A stretch of 7,641 nucleotides of DNA, from positions 1-7,641 of the forward strand of contig JASHXK010000128.1 in assembly GCA_030043575.1 (NCBI GenBank), read 5' to 3'. How positions within the stretch are numbered: the stretch's first letter is position 1; each line of letters opens with the position of its first letter. This document shows, in pieces, positions 1 to 6,259 of the stretch. The translations under genes were made by a program, and so were the position numbers. The DNA is from Terriglobales bacterium (GTDB taxonomy: Bacteria; Acidobacteriota; Terriglobia; Terriglobales; Acidobacteriaceae). The notes below the pieces were generated by a model. The model worked only from the letters and a program-made list of their open reading frames with translations. It searched no databases and was not told where the DNA came from.

Positions 1-123
1 CGCTTACATGCCCAATTGTATCCCGATAGCCCCAAGCGGAAGCAGATGTGGGCTTTCGCGTTTACGGGATTTGCATTCCTTTTCGGAGGGGCCCTAGCTT
101 TCGTTGTTCTGAATTCTCGATAG
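1..123 (+). CDS. 3' end of a gene for a protein with a C-terminal membrane segment (partial)
   Basis: The frame is open from the first base to a TAG stop at 121-123, giving 40 residues. A polar, charged stretch (LYPDSPKRKQ) is followed by a hydrophobic run of about 22 residues rich in Phe, Ala, Gly, Leu and Val (from MWAFAFTG to FVVLN), then a short Ser-Arg tail. This reads as a single C-terminal transmembrane helix with a positively charged flank before it. The rest of the gene lies outside the window, so no family or function can be assigned. No terminator hairpin is visible after the stop. Being a fragment, it could still be a chance open frame, but its composition is protein-like. Confidence 0.5.
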   Translation, partial: RLHAQLYPDSPKRKQMWAFAFTGFAFLFGGALAFVVLNSR

Positions 124-411
124 AACAGCGCATCAACGCAACTTTAGGACACTACCGTATTTTGTCGCGCAAACCTACGGACCGCCCCAGCTAGGAAAGT
201 TGACCGCCTTAGCAATCGGGCCACAATCCTGCTTTTCAGCTGGTCTCCGGAATCCACGAGCAACTGCATCGCCGCGGCGCCAATAGGGACAAATCTGTTC
301 AAATCAAGAACGAATCGGGCGTTCGACAAGCACCTTCAGGCGAGCAACTGTCCAGCTTCTGCGGAACGCATCCATTATTGGACGCTGGTCGGCGGCCTCG
401 CAGGAACGTCG
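124..411. other. Intergenic stretch without a convincing gene
   Basis: Nothing here can be supported as a gene, RNA or repeat. A 61-codon open frame on the minus strand (144-329) begins with TTG and has only a poor ribosome-binding sequence. Its Arg-rich product resembles no family I know. No tRNA-like cloverleaf and no terminator with a T-run was seen. The stretch lies between the end of the left-hand partial gene and the end of the minus-strand membrane-protein gene, so it is where two convergent transcripts would meet. Confidence 0.4.
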
Positions 412-573
412 TCAGTAACCCGAGACGGAAGCAATATCATTGGCTCCGCCCAGGATAGCAGTGGACCACGATCGCATTTCCTCCAACATCGTTTTCACGC
501 TGGTCTCGCCGGTTGGAATTCGGATCCCCTTCGAGCTGACGAAGTTGACCGATCCGATGCTGTATCTTTGCGC
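412..573 (-). other. Frame-shifted continuation of the membrane protein's C-terminus
   Basis: In the frame one base away from the membrane-protein frame, the minus strand is open from just after a TAG (574-576) to a TGA (412-414). It encodes about 53 residues including RYSIGSVNFVSSKG, IPTGETSVKTMLEE and AILGGANDIASVSGY. By my hand count about two thirds of third codon positions are G or C, against roughly half in the annotated frame. There is no start codon with a ribosome-binding site, so this is not a separate gene. It makes sense only as the C-terminus of the upstream membrane protein after a one-base slip near 567-569. The continuation has no recognisable domain. Confidence 0.45.
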
Positions 574-1114
574 CTAAGCCTTCGAGTCCGGGCGCGTATA
601 TCCGCCGCCGCCCCAACACAAGTACCCACAGCAACGTGGCCGATGCGAACGGCAAACCACAAGGGACAGAACCCTGCACGAAATCCACATATACGACGTA
701 GGTGGCGGAGCCGACGTAGAGTATCGGCAATAACCAATCGATGAACTTGAGCTGACTCCATGACCTGATCACGCGGTAAAGCACATACCCAACGGTGTAA
801 AGCAGACTCGCCATCGCCGCCATGTCGATTCGCCCATAAAACGCCGCAAGCGCCCACAATGCGGGGAAGGCTGCAGTGATCATCACATTTGTGAGCAGCC
901 GCCGGCGAAAGACGCCATCTGAAAGACGTACAAATCTGGGCTGTCGAATCAACAAGTACGCACCCCAACCGAACCAAAGAGCACTCCAGATCGCCAGAAT
1001 CGTCGCTATTCTGTGATGGCGCAAGAACCTGAGTGGCGCGATCACCGAGAGAAGAATGGTCGCGAGGAACAGATAGTTCGACATTCGAACGCGCCATCTT
1101 TTGTCGAGATTCAT
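437..1114 (-). CDS. Multi-pass membrane protein of unknown function (C-terminus probably out of frame)
   Basis: The start is well supported: ATG at 1112-1114 is preceded on the minus strand by GGAGGGAG with about 4 bases of spacing. The product is 225 residues. Residues 10 to about 170 are strongly hydrophobic, with about five to six membrane segments (near 12-27, 35-56, 74-93, 97-113, 125-143 and 150-168) separated by basic loops such as FRRRLL and GRRR, as expected of an inner-membrane protein. I do not recognise the family. The last 35-40 residues change character abruptly, becoming rich in Arg, Asn, Gln and Asp (DPNSNRRDQREND). Over the same bases another minus-strand frame, running to a TGA at 412-414, reads as normal protein (VNFVSSKGIRIP, then VKTMLEEMRSW) with GC-rich third codon positions. 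One extra A in the AAA run at 567-569 would join the two frames, so the true gene may span 412-1114. It follows the secreted-protein gene on the same strand after a 141-base gap containing a hairpin. Confidence 0.75.
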   Translation of the reverse strand: MNLDKRWRVRMSNYLFLATILLSVIAPLRFLRHHRIATILAIWSALWFGWGAYLLIRQPRFVRLSDGVFRRRLLTNVMITAAFPALWALAAFYGRIDMAAMASLLYTVGYVLYRVIRSWSQLKFIDWLLPILYVGSATYVVYVDFVQGSVPCGLPFASATLLWVLVLGRRRIYAPGLEGLGAKIQHRIGQLRQLEGDPNSNRRDQRENDVGGNAIVVHCYPGRSQ

Positions 1115-1131
1115 ATTGCTCCCTCCTCGAA

Positions 1132-1158
1132 CGCCCGAGCACTAGACAGGCTCGGGCG
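1132..1158. promoter_or_regulatory. Perfect 9-bp hairpin between two minus-strand genes, T-run on the plus side
   Basis: CGCCCGAGC (1132-1140) and GCTCGGGCG (1150-1158) are perfect inverted repeats around a 9-base loop. On the plus strand the stem is followed at 1160-1164 by TTTTT, the form of an intrinsic terminator for rightward transcription. On the minus strand, the direction of both neighbouring genes, no T-run follows. There the stem ends about 6 bases before the GGAGGGAG ribosome-binding site of the membrane-protein gene. It could therefore stop antisense transcripts, protect or process the downstream mRNA, or partly uncouple the two genes. The structure is seen directly; the role is inferred. 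Confidence 0.5.
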
Positions 1159-1255
1159 ATTTTTGCTGTAGACACCACCTTCGTCGAATCCCCGCGCCGG
1201 TGTGCTGTCTTCAAACGTGGTTCGGTCTCGGTTGCCGTCTTCGCTTCTGAAATCC

Positions 1256-1867
1256 TCACTTTGCCGTTGACACGCTGAGCAACATTCGCGTCCCGCTGTC
1301 TAACCGCACTTCCTTGCCGGTCGAAGTGAACACGCCGTCGGTAAGCTTCAGATTCCTGATGCCTAACACGCCTCGCGACCGATCACTCAGCGTAGGCGTG
1401 GATTGGCCAGCGGATACGGCCGTGTTCGTCTCGGCCATTTCCCCCAGGCTGCTGTAACCGTCCGCCAGACCACGGGAACCGGTCTCGACATCCGGACCTG
1501 GGGTTGCTGCTAGCACCACTCCGCTGATCAGCGCTTCCTGGCCTCCTGAAACGGCAACCTTGTCGAAGCTAATTCCAAGCGTCGACTCGGAATCCTTCTT
1601 GGAGCGTGCTTTGGCTTGGGTGACATGGCCGATTACTTTCGCACCCCGCACGGCGTTCGTACCGTCTGGAAGGGTAACACTCCCGGTTAGCTTTACCTCA
1701 ACCGGGTCGCCATCCTTAAGTTTTTTGGAATCGAGGGTCTTGGTTAACTCAACGCTAAATGTTCCGTTCCCCGCAGTGGTGTCCTGATTCTTGGTTGCAC
1801 CCGCCCCTGGCTGGGAAATCGCTAAACCGAACGCCGTGACGGCAAAGACAAAGAGTAGGTTTTTCAT
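1256..1867 (-). CDS. Secreted or periplasmic protein of unknown function, acidobacterial type
   Basis: The product is 203 residues. The ATG at 1865-1867 is preceded on the minus strand by AAGGAG at 9 bases. Residues 1-24 form a classical signal peptide: KN near the start, hydrophobic core LLFVFAVTAFGLAI, then a small-residue region ending around GAGA, the likely cleavage site. The mature part (about residues 36-122) is a beta-rich region with VELTKTLDSKKLKDGDPVEVKL, then PDGTNAVRGAKVIGHVTQAKAR and LGISFDKVAV. The C-terminal part has SRGVLGIRNLKL and the closing LDSGTRMLLSV. From memory, small secreted proteins with the pattern 'K.GD.V..K' – 'G.K.IGHV..A.AR' – 'LGI.FDK' – 'LDSGT.MLL' are common in Acidobacteria and have no assigned function. 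No catalytic motif is visible. It lies upstream of the membrane-protein gene on the same strand and is divergent from the thaumatin-like gene. Confidence 0.85.
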   Translation of the reverse strand: MKNLLFVFAVTAFGLAISQPGAGATKNQDTTAGNGTFSVELTKTLDSKKLKDGDPVEVKLTGSVTLPDGTNAVRGAKVIGHVTQAKARSKKDSESTLGISFDKVAVSGGQEALISGVVLAATPGPDVETGSRGLADGYSSLGEMAETNTAVSAGQSTPTLSDRSRGVLGIRNLKLTDGVFTSTGKEVRLDSGTRMLLSVSTAK

Positions 1868-1889
1868 GGTCTTGAGCTCCTTCGCAAGT

Positions 1890-1904
1890 GAGATTGTGAA
1901 TCTC
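1890..1904. promoter_or_regulatory. Small palindrome in the leader of the secreted-protein gene
   Basis: GAGATT (1890-1895) and AATCTC (1899-1904) form a perfect inverted repeat with a 3-base centre. It lies about 22 bases before the ATG at 1867 and about 7 bases before the AAGGAG ribosome-binding site. It could be an operator half-site pair or a short hairpin in the 5' leader. A 6-bp arm is short enough to occur by chance, so confidence is low. Confidence 0.25.
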
Positions 1905-1949
1905 TTTCCATCTGGCGAGTTAGGCTTTTCCGGCCGAACTCACCGATGG

Positions 1950-1971
1950 CTTGGGCTCAATTTGACCCAAG
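1950..1971. promoter_or_regulatory. Inverted repeat in the divergent intergenic region, possible operator
   Basis: CTTGGG (1950-1955) pairs with CCCAAG (1966-1971). Inside this TCA (1957-1959) pairs with TGA (1963-1965), leaving one unpaired C at 1956 and the centre ATT. The site sits between the leftward secreted-protein gene (start 1867) and the rightward thaumatin-like gene (first usable start 2121), where a shared regulator would bind. No clear -35/-10 pair was recognised near it. The symmetry is seen; an operator role is inference. Confidence 0.3.
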
Positions 1972-2120
1972 GTGGTTATCGCTCGCAATGTTCTGGGCCT
2001 GACCTGAAGGTGACTTGTGAGTGACCCGGCGTAAGCTACAGATTCCAGATGGCTTGCGGAAAACTAGAGAGGTGGTCTTAGTTGATTTGGGCAGTGACGA
2101 CCTGACGCTACCTCGATCGT

Positions 2121-2737
2121 GTGATACCGAACAAAACCGTCGCCGATCTCGGAGCTATCAACCAGACGGTTACGATCACAAACAATACCACTGCGAGCCG
2201 GACCATTTACATCGGCTTCAACGGGGCGTCCCTGGGTCCTTACAGTCCAAGCGATTTTCCCTTTTGTACGTTTCCAGCACAGGGAAATGCTTATGCTTGC
2301 TCCTTCACCCTCGCCTCTGGAAAGTCGCAACCTATTACGCTCACGAAAGGTAACTTCAATGTTGCCATTTCGGCGGACATATTGGTCTGGTCGTTGTGCG
2401 GCGGTGGAACAGGACTGACAATGGCCGAACTAAACTTGAATACTCAGGGCAATGACTGGTATGACGTCAGTCTCGTGAATGGGTTCAACTACGGCGTTTC
2501 GATCAAGCCGTCCTCTGGCAACGCTATCACCGTGACTTCTGCGACTGGCAATGCCAAGAATCCCGGTGTGTATCCGCTGGATGCGACATTTGCGCAGGAC
2601 CATCCAACCCGCCGACAGGTTCTGGTTGTCCGGGCAAGAATTACCCACAGGAGGGTTATGTGAACACCCAACCGCCATGCCAATTCAATCAACCGTCGGT
2701 TGCAAGCTACACGGTGACCTTCACCAATCCAACGTAA
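2121..2737 (+). pseudogene. Thaumatin-like protein, broken by a one-base frameshift
   Basis: The first frame (GTG at 2121, about 153 residues to 2579) carries ITNNTTASRTIYIGFNG, a Cys-containing FPFCTFP and YACSF pair, SLCGGG, and the segment GLTMAELNLN...DWYDVSLVNGFN. The last matches the thaumatin-family 'AEF.L' and 'D.YD.S...GFN' signature. It then reads GVYPL and falls out of frame to a TGA at 2661-2663. From 2582 the frame two bases on continues the family sequence: CDICAGPSNPP, GCPGKNYP, PPCQFNQ and the closing YTVTFTNPT, ending at a TAA (2735-2737). Restoring one G to the GG at 2579-2580 gives GVYPLGCDIC, as I recall for short bacterial thaumatin-like proteins. The repaired product would be about 205 residues with seven cysteines. 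Family members are normally secreted and some bind or cut beta-glucans. Here no signal peptide exists upstream in any frame, and GTG 2121 has no ribosome-binding site, so the 5' end also looks incomplete. Confidence 0.8.
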
Positions 2738-2939
2738 GGCTATCGGCATCTTGATTCTCTGAAAGCAATCCACATGAGCGAGAAGTCGGCGAGCCGTCCT
2801 TGTGACCGGGATCTCCAAGACGATGGGTTGGGCGTTTCTCGTTCCAAATCGCGTGCCACCACCCTGTACATGTCGAGGATAATTCCTGCAGGGCTGTCTG
2901 GAAGTTGGCAAGAAAACTGGCTCCCGTCAATTTGAACTG

Positions 2940-2966
2940 GGCAGTTGTTAGGATGGGGCAACTGCC
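2940..2966. other. 8-bp inverted repeat at the 3' end of the phosphatase gene
   Basis: GGCAGTTG (2940-2947) and CAACTGCC (2959-2966) are perfect inverted repeats around an 11-base loop that contains the stop codon of the phosphatase gene (complement of 2948-2950). No T-run follows on either strand, so it does not look like a standard intrinsic terminator. It lies where the rightward thaumatin-like gene and the leftward phosphatase gene converge and might limit read-through or protect the 3' end. Confidence 0.3.
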
Positions 2967-5590
2967 AAGGCCTGGGCGCTGAGCACGATGATCGTCATAT
3001 CGTCGTTCTGCTTGGCTCCGGCGGCAAAGGTATCGGCCGATTTCATGATGCACGAGATTATCTCGGCAGGTGGCAGTTTAAGACACTCTTTGACGGTTTC
3101 GATCAATCGGGCCTCACCCCACTCGTCCTGAGCGGCGTTCATGGCCTCGCTGATGCCGTCGGTGAAGGCGATGAGCACGTCCCCGGGCCCCAGCGCAACC
3201 GCCGCCTGCTGATAGATCGCGTTGTCCAGCAGTCCCACCACCGTCCCCGAGGCTTCCAAGCGCGAGACGCGGCAATCTCCATTCAAAGAACGAAACAGCA
3301 TCGGCGGGTTGTGGCCGGCGTTCACATACGTAAGCTGGCTCGACGCCGGATCGTATTGTCCGTAGAAAAACGTCGCATAGCGATTGGAGGCCAGCGCTTC
3401 GTGCAGCAGCCGATTGACATTGCTCATCAGTCCGGCAATATTGTCGGGGGCGCGGGTAGCCTCGCTGCGCAACGACGCTTGCAGGCTGGCCATGGTAAGC
3501 GCGGCAGCGATGCCCTTGCCGGAGACGTCGCCGATCGCGAGCCCCAGTTTGCCTCCGGGCAACGCCAGAAAATCGTAATAGTCGCCGCCGACTCCAAGTG
3601 CCGAGCGGCAGGCACCCGCATACGCCAGTCCGGCTATAGGAGGCAACGTCTGCGGGAAGAGGCGCTCCTGCACGTCGCGCGCAATCTGCACTTCACTGTT
3701 CAGGCGCTCGCGTTGCGCCACCTCGTCGGCAATGTCGGAGATGAGCTGCGCGTTCTCCAGCGCCAGGCCGGTCTGTGCGGCAACCGATTTCAGCAGTCGC
3801 AGGTCCGCGCGCGAATAGGGCTCGTCCGAGAGCTTGGGGCCGAGACTAATGAATCCCAGCAACTGGTTACGCGCGCTCAGCGGCAGCAGCAACTCGCTAT
3901 CCAGTTGTGTCAGCTTCGAACGATCCTCCTCGGTTACCTCGGGCTCGCGGTAGAGCCACGAGTGCGGATCGTCAAAGTAGACGCGGGCGGGCTCGCGTTG
4001 CCGCGCCAGAACCTTGACCGTGCCGGTCCCCGGCGGAAACACGATGTCCGGCGTGGTGCCATAACCCAGAGCATAAGCCGGACGATACGGACCACCGTCG
4101 CCCACCATCACGGCAACCCGCGGAATGTGCAGCGTCTCCGAGATGCGCTCTGCAACCGTCCGGACCAGCGAGCGCACCTCGACCATGCTGCGCACGCCCT
4201 CGCTGAGTTCGCCCAAAACCTGCTCCGCATCGTAGGCCTCGCGGAAGAATCGCCGGTCGACCCATGCGCCAAGCTTGAGGCTCAGCCGGCGGATGGTGAA
4301 GATGGCAAGCAGCCCAATCGCAATCACAATCAACTTCTGCGGACGCTTCTGGTTCTGCCCGATCAGCGCCAACGCCGTCAGAGTCACCAACCCGATTGCC
4401 AGAAACTGCAGCAAGCCAACGCTGTGCCTGGCGAACGCATACTGCAGCCCCTGACGCACAACCACGCGAACATCCATGGCGCGCTGCACTACGATGACGT
4501 ACGCCAAAGTGAAGGGAAATACTAAGAACATGAGAACAACCAGCGAGGAAATCCAGTCGGGGAAATCAAGCCGATGTCCCACGTACACTGTCAGCCCCAG
4601 AGTCAGAAGAGGAGTGATGCCAACCGCGGCGCCCCAGTAGAGAAGACGCAGTCGCCGTTTTGCGTCAGCGGAGATAGCAATTACCGACTTGGTAACAATG
4701 AAGAAAAAGAAGGCACCAACAAGGGCTATCTGGTAAAGGGCCATGGGGATTGCAAGGGAATGCAAGATAGGACTAAACCGTGCCAAGGAGTTAGTTGTTA
4801 AACCACCGACCATCACGGCCACATAGATCAGGGCGAGGATCTCAAAAGGGATAACGACAATCCATGGCAGCCATTTACCCCATGAACCGTCCCGCGCGAA
4901 GAATGGGAGTGGCTCCGGGAAGAAGAACCCAAACAGAAACAGAAACGCCGGTATCGCACTGTAGAAGAGAAGGTGGTAAGTGAGAACGACCTTCAACGTT
5001 GCGGGCCCCCAGTCATCGATGGCTGGATATCCCAGAACACCTAAGCCAATACCGAGCAACAACCCCAGCAGCAGCCACGCCGAGAGGTCACGCGGTCGCA
5101 CCATCACCACCCAGAATCCCAGGACAAAACAGAAGGCCGGCACAATCAGGTGGAGACAGAACGAAGCCAGCTTGGAGTCAATTACACGCGTGCTAGGCGT
5201 TACCGGAAGTGCGATAGTGCGATCGGGGGAATTTGGTTCCGGCGATCGTACCGTCACCAGCATGACGCTTCCCGGGGCCGCTTCTCGCAATGCCTGCCAA
5301 AACACCGCCATGCCCGTGTAGGGGCGATGATTGATCGCGACAAGTATGTCCCCTCGGTGTATTCCAGCCGCGGCCGCCTTGGCATCCGCCAGCGAGACGA
5401 TAGGACTGGAGTACTTTGGGAGGAATTTCGGAACAGCGCTGGGTACCTGATGGAGGGCCGTTCTGGCTGATTGTACGAATAGGGAAGCCGTGGCCACGAG
5501 CAGGCACGCGATGATCGCGTAGCGGAATGCGGAAGACCGCGACAGTGCGCTCAACTGACGGACGCGCCGGCGGATAGTGACCGATGCCAT
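2948..5590 (-). CDS. Membrane-anchored PP2C (SpoIIE/RsbU-type) serine phosphatase with PDZ and GAF domains
   Basis: Family knowledge: such phosphatases sense a signal and dephosphorylate a serine, usually on an anti-sigma-factor antagonist. The 880-residue product (from ATG 5590) has these parts. A first membrane helix lies near 24-40. A PDZ-like domain spans about 61-131 (AAAAGIHRGDILVAINHRPY...APGSV). Eight to nine membrane helices cover about 142-433. A GAF-like domain covers about 451-616 (from EQVLGELSEGV to QTGLALENAQL). A short helical linker leads to the PP2C domain, about 636-876. The metal-binding motifs are all present: GGDYYDF (668-674), GDVSGKG (687-693), NAGHNPP (757-763), TDGISEAMN (810-818) and QNDDMT (861-866), so it should be active. 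The frame extends to a TTG at 5632 (14 more residues). Neither start has a ribosome-binding site, and ATG was preferred. No anti-sigma, anti-anti-sigma or sigma gene is adjacent, so the target is unknown. Confidence 0.93.
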   Translation of the reverse strand: MASVTIRRRVRQLSALSRSSAFRYAIIACLLVATASLFVQSARTALHQVPSAVPKFLPKYSSPIVSLADAKAAAAGIHRGDILVAINHRPYTGMAVFWQALREAAPGSVMLVTVRSPEPNSPDRTIALPVTPSTRVIDSKLASFCLHLIVPAFCFVLGFWVVMVRPRDLSAWLLLGLLLGIGLGVLGYPAIDDWGPATLKVVLTYHLLFYSAIPAFLFLFGFFFPEPLPFFARDGSWGKWLPWIVVIPFEILALIYVAVMVGGLTTNSLARFSPILHSLAIPMALYQIALVGAFFFFIVTKSVIAISADAKRRLRLLYWGAAVGITPLLTLGLTVYVGHRLDFPDWISSLVVLMFLVFPFTLAYVIVVQRAMDVRVVVRQGLQYAFARHSVGLLQFLAIGLVTLTALALIGQNQKRPQKLIVIAIGLLAIFTIRRLSLKLGAWVDRRFFREAYDAEQVLGELSEGVRSMVEVRSLVRTVAERISETLHIPRVAVMVGDGGPYRPAYALGYGTTPDIVFPPGTGTVKVLARQREPARVYFDDPHSWLYREPEVTEEDRSKLTQLDSELLLPLSARNQLLGFISLGPKLSDEPYSRADLRLLKSVAAQTGLALENAQLISDIADEVAQRERLNSEVQIARDVQERLFPQTLPPIAGLAYAGACRSALGVGGDYYDFLALPGGKLGLAIGDVSGKGIAAALTMASLQASLRSEATRAPDNIAGLMSNVNRLLHEALASNRYATFFYGQYDPASSQLTYVNAGHNPPMLFRSLNGDCRVSRLEASGTVVGLLDNAIYQQAAVALGPGDVLIAFTDGISEAMNAAQDEWGEARLIETVKECLKLPPAEIISCIMKSADTFAAGAKQNDDMTIIVLSAQALAVAPS

Positions 5591-5779
5591 TGGCGACGAT
5601 TGTAACGTGGGTTTCGCAATTGCTTGCGTCAAAAAAACTTGGGACGCGTGCCTTGATGAGCTTCATGCCCAGAATCGGCTTAGGGAGATTACTCCCGATC
5701 GAGCTAGGCCGACTTATTCTTTTCGTCCGCTTCCACTTCTTGAACGGGTTCGGAAGCCCCCTTGGCAGAGTGACTCTTT
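5591..5779. other. Intergenic region upstream of the phosphatase gene
   Basis: No intact gene is seen in these 189 bases. On the minus strand an open stretch (about 5704-5790, ending at TAG 5704-5706) reads VAKGRRKSHSAKG, then EPVQEVEADEKNKSA. It could be the original tail of the recombinase in yet another frame. A small hairpin, GGGAG (5683-5687) with CTCCC (5692-5696), lies in the middle. TTGACG (minus strand, 5632-5627) and TACAAT about 22 bases further on resemble promoter hexamers, but that spacing is too wide for a normal sigma-70 promoter. Confidence 0.3.
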
Positions 5780-6201
5780 CTACGCCCCTTTGCAACCTAA
5801 CGTCATGCCCACGCGGTAAACGTCCATTGTGCTGCGGCCCAGTTCCTCGGCAATCTCTCGATAACTCTGGCCCTCCTCCCGCATCCGACGAATGAGTCTG
5901 GCGTCTTTATCACGCTCACGCTTGACCCTTCGGGCGTCCAATCGGTTTGCCTGAGCGCGTGCCGTTGCTGCGAGCGAAGGACAACCCAGCGCGGACGCGC
6001 TCTTTTATGAGGTCACGCTCAAATTCAGCCATCGAAGAGATGACGCCGAACAGAAGCCGACCCTGCGATGTGGTCAAGTCAAGAGAATCGCTGTAGCTCA
6101 CAAATGTCACGCCAAGTTCTTGTAACTCGGCGAGAGCATTGACCAGATGTTGAGCGAACGGCCATAGCGCCCCAGCAGCGGCGGGCGTCGGACAAGCGGC
6201 C
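5780..6201 (-). pseudogene. Serine recombinase (resolvase/invertase family) relic, frameshifted and lacking the catalytic N-terminus
   Basis: Serine recombinases cut and rejoin DNA at specific sites through an N-terminal Ser. The middle of the protein is readable from 6149 to about 5925: HLVNALAELQELGVTFVS, LDLTTSQGRLLF, then SMAEFERDLIKERVRAGL (the long helix after the catalytic domain) and GKPIGRPKG. Upstream, the frame changes at 6150-6151. The family motif GRSL (R-Y-G-R-S-L, 6152-6169) is one frame away, and one missing base would restore GRSL-K-HLVNAL. Earlier still, LSDARR (about 6180-6200) is in a third frame. Downstream, the annotated frame stops at 5916-5918. The helix-turn-helix continues one base over: KRERDKDARLIRRMREEG, then SYREIAEELGRSTMDVYRV, to TAG 5780-5782. 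The Tyr/Arg/Ser catalytic start of the family is absent. It is not expected to be functional. It lies between amtB and the phosphatase gene, on the same strand. Confidence 0.85.
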
Positions 6202-6215
6202 TCTACCGACAGCCT

Positions 6216-6259
6216 CATGAGTCGCGTATTGCTGATGTGCAGAGTAGAGCAGACTCATG
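6216..6259. repeat. 8-bp inverted repeat at the amtB/recombinase junction
   Basis: CATGAGTC (6216-6223) and GACTCATG (6252-6259) are perfect inverted copies separated by 28 bases. They lie between the amtB stop (6276) and the point where recognisable recombinase sequence begins (about 6201), exactly where the recombinase N-terminus is missing. The pair could be a recombination or crossover-site remnant, or a weak structure after amtB. The arms are short enough for chance. Confidence 0.25.

Noticed and set aside
144..329. 61-codon minus-strand open frame
   Set aside because: It starts with TTG and a poor ribosome-binding sequence, and its product is Arg-rich and unlike any family I recognise. 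Too little to call a gene.
495..1259. 254-codon minus-strand open frame
   Set aside because: It overlaps the membrane-protein gene in another frame, has a Cys/Arg/Ser-rich composition with no membrane segments, and lacks the strong ribosome-binding site of the 1114 start.
2740..2961. Minus-strand open frames in the gap between the thaumatin-like and phosphatase genes
   Set aside because: Several overlapping frames are open here, but none has a ribosome-binding site or domain, and the starts run into the end of the phosphatase gene. No frame stands out.
2945..4525. 526-codon open frame on the plus strand
   Set aside because: It lies entirely antisense to the phosphatase gene, whose domains and catalytic motifs are unmistakable. 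The product is rich in Arg, Gln and His with no domain, as expected from the mirror of a GC-rich gene.
5591..5632. TTG start at 5632 for the phosphatase
   Set aside because: It would add 14 polar residues ahead of the ATG, has no Shine-Dalgarno sequence, and uses a rare start. The ATG at 5590 was preferred, though it also lacks a good ribosome-binding site.
5916..6218. Treating the 100-codon recombinase frame as an intact small gene
   Set aside because: It lacks the catalytic N-terminus, its first 20 or so residues do not match the family, and family sequence continues in other frames on both sides. It is a fragment of a broken gene.
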